Origin: Volutella citrinella
Taxonomy: Eukaryota; Ascomycota; Sordariomycetes; Hypocreales; Nectriaceae
NCBI GenBank assembly: GCA_034401135.1
Contig: JAWZSP010000003.1
Span: forward strand, 2,914,001-2,978,000
Length of the DNA: 64,000 bases
Reading direction: 5' to 3'
Below the pieces are notes generated by a model that saw only the letters and a list, made by a program, of their open reading frames with translations, searched no databases and was not told the origin of the DNA. The translations under genes were made by a program, and so were the position numbers. Positions 1-11,200 of this stretch are shown one piece after another; within the stretch, counting starts at the first letter, position 1; every line of letters begins with the position of its first letter.

Positions 1-55
1 TGGGAGGAGGGGAAAATCCTTCCCAAAAAAAAAGAAAAGGTCAAAAATCACGTAC

Positions 56-268
56 CCTTGGCAGCTTCCGCAAACTTGCTGGTAATGTCAAATGCGACGA
101 TTCCTTGGCCCTTCAAGTTTGGCGGCAGGGGCGGGGGATCAGGCGGCTGGTCCAGAGACAACTTTGCGAGTTCTTGGGTCATGTCAGTCAGCCACGTCGT
201 ACGGTGAGCTCGAGAGCAAAACAGCCTGGGGCCTTACCATCTGGAGCCGCGAGGCCAAAGTCGGCCAT
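56..268 (-). CDS. NAA35: NatC N-acetyltransferase auxiliary subunit (Mak10/NAA35-like), N-terminal exons only
   Basis: The minus strand shows two exons of a gene that runs out of the window. Exon 1 is 268-238, starting at an ATG; exon 2 is 172-56. They are joined by an intron with GTAAGG and CCAAG borders. A second donor (GTACGTGA) at 55-54 leads into an intron that leaves the window. The joined frame gives 49 codons: a proline-rich stretch, then GIVAFDITSKFAEAAK. Fungal Mak10/NAA35 proteins start the same way, with a variable proline-rich segment and then a V-x-DIT-x-x-F-x-x-A motif; this is recall of the family, not a search. NAA35 anchors the NatC complex, which acetylates N-terminal Met-hydrophobic proteins on ribosomes. 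The identification rests on one short motif, so another protein is possible. The reading frame and splice sites are more secure than the name. Confidence 0.55.
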
Positions 269-981
269 GATAGCAGAGTACGGTGGCCGCGGGCCGCATT
301 CAATCCACGCCGTGGGCAGGTCTCGTATGGCAGGCGGTCGCGCGAGGTTCAGGCAGATCGGGCTTGAGACTGACTAGCCGTTGATGATGCAGCGTGATGG
401 CAGCGCTCGGCTACTACTAGTGTCCCGTGGAGCCGTGGAGGGGCATGTCACAACACACTGACTTTTACGGCCTGCCTCGTCAACAGCGCAGCAGAAAACT
501 AACCGTGCAGGAGGTGGAAAACAATAGAACCTCGTCACTCCTGCCTGAGCCAGATTGCCAGGAAGGACCACTTGCGATATTACGCCGCCAGAGCCAGCAG
601 AGGACCCGACCTTGGTCCTGTCACTTGGTGGGACGGGACGCCAGCGCGGTTTCTTCGGCTGGACCCGGGCTAGGGGAACTGCTCGGAGCAATCAATAATT
701 CGCGACAAACGCGCAGTTCACCATGGCCGTCTACAGAGTTTACGAAAGCCACAAGTCGTCGGCCAGCGCATTTTTTTTTACCATCGCTAGGACCAGGATT
801 TTAGTCTTTTGGAAGATTGATATATTGCGGCAATCGATCTTTTATGATACAGTGGCACTACGTGCATGCACCCGGCTTCTCGAAGGGCATTTCGACCCGT
901 TCCATTGACCTTGGCCGAGCAATCCCTTGAATGCAATCCTCCCCACTATCCACACACGCAATCCTCTCGGGCTCGGAGCGC
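269..981. other. Intergenic, NAA35 promoter and ATP15 3' side
   Basis: No supported gene lies in these 713 bases. Short open frames are present on both strands but have neither recognisable sequence nor splice structure. The stretch holds the upstream side of the leftward NAA35-like gene and the 3' end of leftward ATP15. Confidence 0.5.
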
Positions 982-1356
982 TTAGGCGGAGGTGTTGGCG
1001 CCAGCGAGGTTCTTGGGCTCGCCCTGCTTGCCGTTCTGTTGCGGTATTATCGGTCAGTCTCCCTGGGGCCTCACGGTCGGCGGCGACGGCGAACTCCTTA
1101 CCTCCCACTTGGCAAATCGAAGGTCCATCTCACCACGGCGCTCGGCGACGAGGCGCTTGTCCTCCTTCAAGCTTCGGCGGACGACACGGGCGGCAACGGC
1201 CAGGTATCGGTTGTAGCTGTCGAGGCCCCATGTTAGCTCGTCAAGGTCCGTCAGGTTCGGGGCGCGGCGTCGCAAGAGAACGGCCAATGGCTGCGGCGAC
1301 ACTGAGGGGGGTCAATTGACGTACGTGAGGCCAGCGGCTTTCCACGCAGCAGTCAT
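982..1356 (-). CDS. ATP15: Mitochondrial ATP synthase F1 subunit epsilon
   Basis: Three exons on the minus strand, 1356-1325, 1216-1102 and 1035-982, give a 66-residue protein. Intron 1 (GTACGT...GACAG) is phase 2 and intron 2 (GTAAGG...AACAG) is phase 0. The protein starts MTAAWKAAGLTYNRYLA and continues through a basic segment with VVRRSLKE and RFAKWENGKQGEPKN. This is the typical layout of fungal ATP15, a very small subunit with no cleaved presequence. Epsilon sits at the foot of the central stalk of F1Fo-ATPase with gamma and delta, on the matrix side of the inner membrane. Length and the two intron positions suit the family. It is divergent from the LtrA gene at 2093, so the two share 736 bases of upstream DNA. 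Exon 2 alone looks like a longer false frame if the introns are missed. Confidence 0.9.
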
Positions 1357-1505
1357 TTTGGCGGTGTTTGGAGGGATGGGTTGAGGTTGATGGGGCTTTT
1401 GCGTGGGTGAGGATGGCTGAATCTTTGCTCCGAATTACCGGCCAACGGCAGAGCTTCGGGCTGGTGCCTGAGGCAGCACCTTTGGTCGTTGGTTGACATA
1501 AGGTA

Positions 1506-1559
1506 AGCAGGGGTTGCATTACCGGAAGGCAACGCCACACCCCAGTATCAGCCAGCCGC
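1506..1559 (+). repeat. Diverged direct repeat, copy A
   Basis: This copy aligns without gaps over 54 bases to copy B at 1721-1774, with about 44 identical positions. Both share GGGTTGCATT, AACGCCAC and CCAGCCGC in the same order. Both follow a GACATA hexamer, at a slightly different distance in each copy. Confidence 0.75.
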
Positions 1560-1720
1560 AATCATAATTTATAATATACATTAATAGCATTTTTTTATGT
1601 CTGCTTTATTCATTTTTCTGTATACCAGGTTAGGTTTTCCTCGATAAAAAGCGGTCAGGGCTTCAGGTCTTAGGGAGGATCATGTTATCTGTACACTCTT
1701 TGCCAAGAGCCCCGGACATA

Positions 1721-1774
1721 AGCAAGGGTTGCATTGCCGCAACAGAACGCCACGCCCCGATATCAACCAGCCGC
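1721..1774 (+). repeat. Diverged direct repeat, copy B
   Basis: Second copy of the 54-base element, in the same orientation and 215 bases downstream of copy A. Roughly half of the differences between the copies are A/G changes; the rest are clustered transversions near the CCG at its centre. Confidence 0.75.
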
Positions 1775-2092
1775 GTCACGTGAAGCAATAGATTGGAGGA
1801 GCTTGGGCGCCAATCGCCAAGGCATAGCCAACAAGATAAACCAATAACAACATTACCGAGCTACCAGGGCTTGCAGGTTTGAGGATGCTGTCACTGCTTT
1901 AACCGCGTTGGGGGCGGCCGCCAGCCAGCTAATAATCAATGCTAGTCGCGTTCTTCAATCTTCCAAGTCCCCATCTTCATCTCTCAGTCTCCTGTGATCT
2001 GCGACCCCAAACTTCTCCTGCTTCCTTTTTCACTCTCTCTTCTGCTTGTTTTTTTCTCGTAGATTCGCTCCCTTATCGGCCGTCATCCCATC

Positions 2093-4305
2093 ATGTCCTC
2101 GATTCACTCCGCCAAGCGGCGGAAGCCCCAGGAATTCGCCATGCCCGACGGCCGTAAAGTCGTGGTTACGCTGCCCGAGGACGTCGACTATCTCCGCCAA
2201 AAGTACGCCAATCCGGAGGTCCAGGTCGAAATTGTTTTGCACGGCAGCGCGGAGCACTTCAACTATCTCAAGGAGACTCGAGATCACCATGAGGACCGCC
2301 GTGCCAAGCTCCGGGAGCGCCATGGCCCGGCGTTTGACGAGTGGGAGAATGTCCAGAACCAGCTCAACCACGTCAGCGGCGAGCTCGACCGTCTCGAGAA
2401 CAACACCAACGGGCTGAGTGCAAATTTTGACAAGTTTGGCTACGGCGCTGAGCTGCGCACCTACGATGACAACGATGATGGTAATCAATCGTCAGCCGCA
2501 TCCATGTCGGATACCCTGTCGGCCGTGTCCAATCGCGGCGAGCCTCGCATCGGCGCAACCATCAAGTTGTTCAAGAAGCCCGTAGTGAAGCAATGGTTTC
2601 ACAAGGGTCTCCTCTGGCGAGCTTCGGAGCAGACTGAGATTATGGCGATTGAACTCTTCCTGGATCTCCTCTATGTCTACAACATACATTCAAATGGGTA
2701 ATACCCTGTCTCCATCTGGTAAATGCTAACTATTGTACTGCTGCTAACCCGATTTTTTCCATCATCTTATAGAGGTAGGTATCCAAACATTGGTCCTTGA
2801 ACTGCGCAGTTGCTGATTGCAGGAAATAGAGCACATCTGGGCAGAGCCAACTGGCGCTGAGCTCCATCGGTTCATCATCACTTTCATGATGTCTTGGAAG
2901 ATTTGGTCTGACATCACACTGGTCCTCAGCTGGTTCGAGACCGACGATGTGATTAGTCGACTTGAAATCCTCTTTGAGATTGCTTGTCTTTTGGGGTGCG
3001 CACCATCATCTCTTCTATGACCTACAGTTTTCCCTCTAACCCCTGACCATCATGACAGTCTCACAACGAACATGACCTACGCCTTCTACGACGACCCAAA
3101 GCACAATACCTATGTCATGCTGGTATCTTTCTACCTTGCCGCACGCCTCAAGACTGCCGTGCACTTTGCCGTCACCGGCTATCTTCTACCTATGGTTCGG
3201 GGTATGATGATTAGCGAGATCATCAGCATCCTGATCCCAATGACACTTTGGATTGCCAGCATTCATGTCAGCCTGCCTGCTCGGTACGGGCTGATATGGG
3301 TTGCCCTCTGCCTGGACATCTGGGGCCAGTTCATCATCATCGGCCTCTATCGCTACGGACGTCGTTACTACGAGAAGAGCCGCCTCGCCAAGCTCGTGGA
3401 TGGGTTCTTCGAGTTTTACCCAGCAGTCAACATTGAGCATCGCGTCGAGCGCATGAACGCCTTTGTGTCTCTCGTTTTGGGATATTCCGTGGTCGCCATC
3501 ATGTTCCAAAGCTATGGAGGCTACATCATCAACGCATTCCTCGGCAAGGCCGTGCTCGGGCTCGTGCAGGCATTCATCTTCAATTGGATCTACTTTGATG
3601 TGGATGGGAGCAACATCGACGTCCACGCCATCCGCCATTCCGTCGTCTCTTGTAAGGCCCCTCGAAACCAGTGGTTGTGGAAAACCTTTGAGCTGACCAT
3701 CCATAGCTACGGTATGGAACATAGTCCACCTTCCCTTCATCATGGCATACATTCTCGCGTCTGCCGGCCTCTCCAAGCTAGTCGTGACAACCGACACGGC
3801 CAACGCGAAATTAGGTCAGCTCGCGGCGCGTTACCAAGAGAGATCCGATGAGACAATCCCCGACGGAATTCGCTACTTTTACTGCCACGGCCTTGCCATT
3901 GCCCTGCTGTGCATGGGCTTCATCTCTTGGAGCCACAAGCATCGCCTGTCACTCACATGCCGCGTTCCCAAGAACTACCGGCTCGCCAACCGCTTTGCCG
4001 TGGTGGTGATTCTCTTCCTCCTGCCCATAGCAAAACAAGTCAACTCGCTCAACCTAATTTCCATCACCACGGGGCTCTCGCTGTGGGTTCTGGTCGTGGA
4101 ACTTTTTGGCAAGTCGTGCCCCAACGACCCCTTCATCGGCGAAGGGACCAACTGCAAGATCAAGTACTACACAAAGTGCACCAAGAAGGAGCTCCGGGAA
4201 GCCACTGGGGCCCGCAAGGATAGCGACGAGCTGGAGAAGGCAGAGGTCGACGTCCTCCGTCTTGGCCGCAACGAGAAGACGGCCATGCCCGCAAGTGGAG
4301 AGTGA
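2093..4305 (+). CDS. Polytopic membrane protein of the LtrA (low temperature requirement A) family
   Basis: The proposed exons are 2093-2697, 2773-2774, 2830-2995, 3059-3651 and 3707-4305, giving 654 residues. The first 130 residues are soluble, charged and probably coiled-coil (many E, R, H and D). They are followed by ELFLDLLYV, the usual entry into the LtrA domain, and many hydrophobic segments. Conserved family pieces include the stretch around SWKIWSDITL, SWFETDDV and a block around EFYPAVNIEHRVER. The tail is cytosolic and charged. LtrA domains were named in Listeria; fungal members are membrane proteins of unknown transport function. Frame continuity between 2697 and 2830 needs two extra bases, which an AG flanked by an acceptor and a donor at 2773-2774 supplies, restoring N-G-E-H. 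An alternative is a donor at 2675 joined to 2823, but that deletes conserved residues. The other junctions are secure. Confidence 0.85.
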
Positions 4306-4541
4306 GGAACAGGAGGATCAGGGTTGTCATGGTAGGGCACAGGTTGGTGGAAAGAAAAATATGGTGGACTTCTATTGGGTTCTATGCAACACAGTAAAGG
4401 CAGTAAATTGTACTATGTAGGAAAGAAATACGCAAACATGGAACGAAAAAAAAAAGAAGAAAAAAAAAGGAAAAGACCACAACTCGTGAGGGTATCTCTG
4501 TCGTCCACTTCTCGTCAACCAATCCATGGCCGCAAAGCAGC
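4306..4541. other. Convergent 3' region
   Basis: This is a 236-base spacer between two convergent stop codons. It includes a purine-rich A tract at about 4445-4472 and nothing else recognisable. Confidence 0.5.
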
Positions 4542-5507
4542 TTAGGAGCTGGCCGCAGCAATAATCACAATGGTCTGGTGCAGCCTGCGACGGTCCACCT
4601 CCTTCTTGAGCATCGTGATGCACGTCGACACAGCCAGCGTCTCCAGCTGCGCGGCCTCACCCTTGGTGTCAGCCAGCTCGCGCAGGTCCAGCATGAGGCG
4701 CCCGCCGTTGCCCGCATAGCTCCTCGTCGTGCCGGCGGTGCGCGTCGCCTTGCTGCGCACCAGCTGGGCGACCTTGCGGCGCCGCACCTCGGTCTTGCCG
4801 CCCTCGAGGGCCACGCTCGTCAGGCGGTCCATGACCAGCAGGCTGTCGGCCTCGGCGGCGGCGCGCTCTGCCTTGCCCGCGTAGCGCCACTCGAAAGTGC
4901 CGAGCGACGTGCGCATCTTGTGGGTGCGGGTGAAGGGGCCCGCGCCCTCAAAGGCGAACTCCTCCGCGTATTCTGGCAGCGTCTCTTCGCTCTCGCCCTC
5001 GAGCAGGAGTGGCTGCATACCCGGCGAGACGGGCCGCCCGCTGCCGCCGAGCAGCTGGATCTTGGGGGGCTTGCCGGGGCCGAAGCGGTATGTGGTTCGG
5101 CTCAGTGGTGTGTGCTCGGGGTCGTCGGCGCGGGCGAGGAAGCACGAGCCCGACTCGCGCGAGGGGCGGACGGAAACATACTCGGCGCTGTCGCAGTCGC
5201 CCGAGGGCGTGACGCCGAAGACGTAGATTGGGACGTTGCGCGGAGGCGTTGGGAAGCGCACGACCGGGATGCCCGAGGCCTGGATCTGGAGCTGGCGCGT
5301 AGCCAAGAAGCCAGAGGGGTCTCCAGAGGAGGAAGAGGAAGATTTATCCGCAACGTCGTCGTAGTGAGGCAGCGAGGCTGAGGAGGACGTTGGGGTTGCT
5401 GGGAGATCCTGGATGGAGTCGTAGTTTGGGGGGAGTGAGGCCTGCGAGTCCCGCCGCGTTGCCTTGGCGGTGGTGCTCACGGGAATGGTTTCAACACTCG
5501 TAGCCAT
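4542..5507 (-). CDS. Conserved-type fungal protein of unknown function with PPxY and LPxY motifs
   Basis: A single exon of 321 residues runs from an ATG at 5507 to TAA. The N-terminal 65 residues are low-complexity, rich in S, T and P, ending in a serine run. They carry PPNY at 26-29 and LPHY at 46-49. A further LPEY lies at 177-180. From about residue 68 the sequence looks folded, with alternating beta-type segments (for example VPIYVFGVT) and a segment around FEWRY. The C-terminal 70 residues hold a helical, charged region and end in a short hydrophobic tail. PPxY and LPxY are known ligands for WW domains of Nedd4/Rsp5 ubiquitin ligases, so a role as an Rsp5 substrate or adaptor is possible but inferred. 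The overall pattern recalls tubby-like fungal families, without proof. No signal peptide or clear membrane span is seen. Confidence 0.8.
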   Translation of the reverse strand: MATSVETIPVSTTAKATRRDSQASLPPNYDSIQDLPATPTSSSASLPHYDDVADKSSSSSSGDPSGFLATRQLQIQASGIPVVRFPTPPRNVPIYVFGVTPSGDCDSAEYVSVRPSRESGSCFLARADDPEHTPLSRTTYRFGPGKPPKIQLLGGSGRPVSPGMQPLLLEGESEETLPEYAEEFAFEGAGPFTRTHKMRTSLGTFEWRYAGKAERAAAEADSLLVMDRLTSVALEGGKTEVRRRKVAQLVRSKATRTAGTTRSYAGNGGRLMLDLRELADTKGEAAQLETLAVSTCITMLKKEVDRRRLHQTIVIIAAASS

Positions 5508-6626
5508 GGTGGTGAAGATGTGTATGAAAGATGCGATGCCTTGGAGGTGTAAGAGGGAGAGGCGTTGGTGTAAGTGGTTGTAGCTCCGCGATGACTGGAG
5601 CTTGTTCTCGTGTAAGTCAACTAACTGCCGTGAAATGCCGACTGGGGTAATGGGTGGAGGATGCTTGGCTGGTTCTTGGCTTTGATTCTGGATGTTTTCT
5701 TAAATCTGTGTGCTTGTTCCAGGAGTCAAATCGTTGGAGAAGTCGTCCGACGCGCGCGTATAAGTAGCCATCGTCCATCAAGAGCTTGTGAGGCCGGTTA
5801 GCCGTTGGAGAGCCTGATGCGAGATACGTCCAGGCAGCCCCACCATGCGCCGTACACGGCCCGCTTTGAAGTCCTTCCGAGAGATACGATGAATGCGAGA
5901 AGAGCAAGAGCCAATGGCCGCCCTCCAAATGGGCCCCACAAGGCCAGTCGCCCACGCCAAACAGGCGCTAAGCCCACCCGAGTCGGCGGGGCGGTTTAGG
6001 CTTTCGCAGCGCCTCGCTGGGACTGGATGGAAGGGCGCGGGAAGCGTGAGGTGCGTGTGGCAGTGGTGGACGGTGCATCCGGCGACAGACGTTAGTGGCC
6101 AGCCCCCGTGATGATTCTCGAAGCTTGGTGTTACTCCGCCGCAATGCAGACGGGGGCAGTGCCTGGGAATGCACAATTGTAAAAACGACGTCGCGATGTA
6201 ATTTCTTCATCTTGGAGCCACCGTCAGCATGACCTAGCCCCTTACTCAACACCACCCCCGTGACTCGGACGCCAAACTTAGGGGATCATCTTGAATTAGG
6301 TCTCATCCAGCCATCAAATTTAGCAGAGGCGCAATATCAGACTTTCGAGTCTACATGACTAAGATGCCTGCTTTCCGCGGACATAGTATATTATTAGTAG
6401 ATAATCCCTTGGGACAATGCACGAAAGAGTGAAGATGGTGGTTGATAAGGTATCCAAGTCTGAGTCCACCTCATGCAATGCGCCTCGCTGAACCACAACC
6501 CATCCCGAGATGCTGGGCAAGCACACAGAATAGTCCCAGCCTCGACAAGCAGTCTAGTAAATCAAGCCTAGAGATTCGCCCAATTTCTCCCTCCGTAGCC
6601 ATGCCATGTGCCTCCTGTCGCTCCCC
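5508..6626. other. Intergenic, upstream of the PPxY protein gene
   Basis: No supported gene lies in these 1.1 kb. It lies between the start of one leftward gene and the stop of the next. Open frames on both strands overlap each other and lack recognisable sequence. Confidence 0.5.
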
Positions 6627-8270
6627 TCACAATCTCTTACCGAAAAAGGTCATGTCCCGGCTCTCCTGCTCTTCTACCCACATCGGGAACTGGTTGTACA
6701 TCTGGTGCTCGTAGTCGATGTGCGAGTTCATGTGCCGCAGCCACCTGTGAAACCCGGGGTCCAGATCACACCGCCCAGATTCTTTGGGCTTCTTGTCCCG
6801 CACGAGAGATTCCTGTGCCGTGATTGGCGACATGATTTCGTTGATGGCGACCCAATGCGCGTGCAGCAGGAGCATAACCTGGTTCTCGGGGTTGATGAGT
6901 TCCTGAAAGGTGTGGTGGGGTAGCAGCATCCACCACGAATACTGCTTAGTATACGCCTTGTATGCTGTTTTTGGAGGTCAGCTAGGTCCGCGAGAGTAGC
7001 GTCGAGCGTGCCAACTCACCAGCCCAAGAATTGATGGCGAGATTCTCGCAAATGTTGACAAGCTGGGTGTGGTACTCAATCTCCACCTGCTCCAAGCAAA
7101 GGGGCTTAAGGTTCATGACGGCTTCCATGGCGGTGTCTGTCCAGCTCGTCTGGATCAGGGGCAGGTTCTCCATGACGGGCTCCAGGACGGCATCTGAATC
7201 CTCCTCCATCATGTTGTTGAAGACGGGCTTGATGCCACGGAACAACATTTGCATGCCAACAATCATGATGCCACGGATAAACGTCATGTATTCAGCGAGT
7301 CCGTCCTCGAGGCTGACAGACTGGAATGTCAAGGCATAGCAAGTCGCCACCATCGCGTTGGCCTCCTCGTAGGCGATGGTGCTCGTCGATTTCGCCGTCT
7401 CGGCCAGCCGCCTCTTGATCGCCTTGATAGCTTTGATGCGATGGTTCATGGCAGCCGGTACCACAGTGCTGTCCAACGCCATGAGCTGTGAGGCGGAGAA
7501 TCCTAGGAGGGCGTGCATCAAGAAGTCATACTAGACACCATATATATAAGCAAATCTCCAGAGTACAGAGTAGCCCGAAGTCTCATCCGTCCTTACATTA
7601 TGTGCAATACACGGAATCTCATGTGTCCACACTTCCTCCTGCTTGAGAGGGTGTGTCGGGTAGCATTGGGTGAGGAAATGCTGAAAGAAGCGCATGTCTT
7701 GCAGACTGAACAGCGGGATCTGGTGGTGAGGCTGCTATCGAGTCAATTTCCATGTCGCTCCTCCTCGAGGGGGCCATGCGGAGGTCATTACCTGGTGCGT
7801 AATCTGGGGCATGGCCGGGTACTCGCACTTGAGTCCCGTCTTGACGCAGTGGCCACATGCCGGGCGGGTTTCCTGGCACTGTTCATCGTTAACCCCTCGG
7901 GGTCCTCGTGCGGGGGATCGGACGTGTGTGAAGGGAAATGGCGGGGTAGAATGAGTACCTTGATGCGTCTCCTCTTGCAATTGTAGCATCCCCTCCTGCT
8001 CTTTGTGTGGCCTCGCCTCTCGAGCCTCTGCTTCTGTGTGGGCGCGCGTTGCGCCACAACTTCGGTGCTGGCCGTGTTGGTGATGCTCACGTTGTCTGAG
8101 CTCGGCGGGGTCGCCCTGCCCGAAGAAAGGGAGTCTGAGACGCCGGTGGCTGGGAAGGCCTGCGGGATCTGGTCAAACCCAAGCTCTTCCGTCTGCAAAA
8201 AGGCGCCGTAGTCGAAGTCATTCTGGTCGAGGTTGAGCAGGCCAGGCGAATATTGCCCGTTCATGTCCAT
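6627..8270 (-). CDS. Zn2Cys6 transcription factor, sterol uptake control (Upc2)-like
   Basis: Five exons on the minus strand, 8270-7959, 7878-7792, 7734-7597, 7530-7020 and 6964-6627, encode about 461 residues. Introns are phases 0, 0, 0 and 1 and open with GTACTC, GTAATG, GTAAGG and GTGAGT. After a 90-residue acidic N-terminus comes RRGCYNCKRRRIKC and the rest of a binuclear zinc cluster, with cysteines at 95, 98, 105, 112, 115 and 122; the first intron splits it after residue 104. The remainder has the helical C-terminal domain with blocks such as HALLGFSASQL, common in fungal proteins annotated as sterol uptake control regulators. In yeasts, Upc2 activates sterol genes when sterol falls. 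Family membership is firm, but the target genes here are unknown because many paralogues serve other pathways. The acceptor of exon 3 is a TAGCAG tandem. Confidence 0.88.
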
Positions 8271-11200
8271 GGCGGCGGCGGCGGTATATTACGGGGTTAC
8301 GATGCTGGATACGGCCAGATGAACTCGGCATGGGGTGTCAAGTTCCCAGGTCCCAGATCCTTGTTGCGAGCCTTGGAATTCCCGTGGGCCGGTGGCCGTC
8401 TGTGCGGGGAGCGGCGATGAATATAGCGATGTCAGAACGCGTTGCCGGCCGTCGCTCCGTCCCGACTGTCGTCATCAGCCTGGCTTTGCCTCGAATAGGG
8501 AACAAGTCGGAGATTGGTCTTGACGACAACGAGCTAGCAGATTCATGGTGCACGACCACGATACCAGCCCTGCCTCAACCACCACCGACAAGGCACGCCT
8601 CCATTTGGTCTTGGACAAATCAGCTTGCAGGATTGTCACGTGGGCGGTGCTGTGACGGCTTGGGGTATGCGCCATCCTCAGGCAGCAGCAGGAGGCCACG
8701 GGTCATCAAATGCGCCGTCTCATCTTGCCCGACCGCCATGTTCCGGCAAGAGGCCCGGACAGCGCTATGGCATTGGCTTCCCGGGGGGACCTTTTGGGGC
8801 CGACACACCTGGCTGACCTGACACACAAGACACCCAAAAGCTCTAAGCCTCAGCGGGAGCCCCGCATCGGCTGCTGTCGCCCGCTGCTGCCCTTGCGGCC
8901 GGGCGCGGAGACGGAACGTGGACGGTGGGTGGCACCGTGGCAGTGCCCGTAGCCCCGACTCAATTGTCGTGGTGGTGGAATGGAACCTTTACTCGGCCGT
9001 GGCCAGTCAAGCTCTCGGTCTATTGTAATTAGAGGCCAGCCTCCGCCTCAGTTGGGACAAGGACAGCATCAAGGGCACCAGGCAGCCATATTATTCTCCT
9101 CGGAAGCAAACGATGTGCACGTCCCGTGCACCACGGTTGGGCTGCCCTCTTGCAGCTGTTCCCATGCGCGATGACGGTGCTGGTCGAAATACTCACATCT
9201 CTGGTCCGTGGGCTGGCGGAGGAGTCCATGTGAGGAGTCCATGTGACTGGGCCGCGCGCGACGGTGCCAAAAAATGAAGCCAGGTTCTGGAGGAACAGAG
9301 CACGCTGAGCTCATGAGGCTTTCGGCAAGGCGTAGTAAGTGACACTCTGTGGCAGTTGTGCCATTCCACCGCGCGTCGCCACCCACGACTCATTCGGTCA
9401 TGGCAAGTTTGATGAGTTGACACTGCACGACTCGTCCTGCGCCGTGTCCCTCGTCTCTTTCGGGCTTCATGTGAGGTTTTCTAGGGGGGCTTGGGGGCTA
9501 CCCAGTCAAGGACAAGCCGTGGAGACGAGTGGATTCATCAATTGACCTGGCCATCGACAGCAAAGGGAAACTGATGGCCAAGTTCGGCTGAGGCTGGACG
9601 AGGTCGAGGAATGCACCATCCAATGGGTGGGCGTTGAAACTTGAGCAGTAGAGGTGGACATTAACTTAGTAGTGTAGATCGAGCAGACCAGGCTGGCCCG
9701 ATCTGTATGGCCTGCTCCCTCCATGCGACCCGTTCCATAGGCCGCAAGAAAGCAATGAACCAACACGACCAGACTAAATGTTGGCCGGGGCATTTGATCG
9801 CGCGATGACATGATGCGGGTCGGTATCTGCGGCCAGTTCGCGATTGGAGATGAAGGAGCGGAGTCCCAGCAAATAAATCCAATCCATCAGTGCTTCATGT
9901 TGACAACATTTCTTTCGAGTTTCCGAACATGGCTGGTGTTACGACCGTGGTATATCAGAGACACGATCCCCAGGCAAGCGGTTACAGAATAGAAAGAGTT
10001 GCTACTGCCCTCCTTTTTTTCATTACAAAGTCTCGGCTCATTTCCCAGAGCAGCCTTGCAAATTGACAACTGCCGACGATAATTAGACCTCGCCGTTGCC
10101 GTTGCCGTTGCGCCGTTGTTGCTCATGCAGGTCCCAACAGTGACGTTTTTTGGTACCGGCGAGAGCATGCGGTCCTTGTGCATTAGCATACTGGTGTGGT
10201 CAAATGTCATTGTGTTACTTTTTTCCCGCCCAACGCCAATTAGCCACCCGCATCTGCATCCTCGAGGTGATACCAATTGAGCAATCAGCAAGTTCCTGTC
10301 CATCGCGCAGACGCTTGAGGAGGTCTGCACTACCCTAGACTTGCATCATCCTCCTTCGCCCGAGTTGGGATCCTGCGGTCAAATAGTGCAGTGAGAGAGG
10401 CCAAAACAAGACAAGTCGGTGCACAGCCTCACCTCGATGTCGAGGAATGCTAATTCAGGCAATGGACGGACAAGCAAAGCATTACCTGCTTTGGTGCCGG
10501 CCCCCAAATCCTTCCACCACAAATCCTTTGACAGCCCCTGTAAATGCTATCTGTGGTCGACGGCCTGCGGCGCGCGCCATGTGCTATGCCACCATTCTAC
10601 TAGTGGGCTGGAAATAGCCCTGGCTTTTCGCCCAGTACGCGAGAGGATCAAATCCTGGCCACATACCATGTTCCTAAAAAGTATGTACATAAGAGTACCC
10701 GGTGAATAGCATTGACATACCATCTAACAGTGATAATATTACACATGACTTATTTGCAGTGGAGTCCAGTTCCTGGATGCGTTCGTCCTCGCTCTTGGCT
10801 CGGATTCGCCGTAGTACGGATACCATGCCACCCCCAATCTTGACTGTTCGTATGGAGAAATTAAGCTGCACGGTTGAAAAGGGACTGTGGCCTGGGCTGG
10901 GTTCAGGGTGCCAAGGCCACCTGCGACTCTAGGACTCTGCCAGGCCCTGGCCTCGCTTGTGCGTTTGGGCGCTGAATCGACGGAACGCTCCCTCCGTACC
11001 ATGACCTACCACAGTACTCCTACCCAGGCGCTTCAACCCTCCCCAGCCCCAGTGCTAGGGAAAAGGAAATCCTGGTGGCATGAGGGAGAACGTACGTATG
11101 CCGGTACTGTAGCACTCGTACGTCGGTGATAACAGTCTATTGGACCACATGCAATAACACGACGCGGTGGCGGCAGACTCAGGCAACTCAGGCAGCCATT

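Larger units (their letters stand above)
1357..2092. promoter_or_regulatory. Shared divergent upstream region of ATP15 and the LtrA gene
   Basis: This 736-base stretch separates two genes that point away from each other. It contains an AT-rich block at about 1561-1640, a diverged 54-base direct repeat (1506-1559 and 1721-1774), and a pyrimidine-rich leader (about 1950-2090) just before the LtrA start codon. No coding frame is supported. Confidence 0.6.

Noticed and set aside
4578..5381. 267-codon frame opposite the PPxY protein gene
   Set aside because: Antisense shadow with Ala/Arg/Gly-rich composition caused by GC-ending codons on the other strand.
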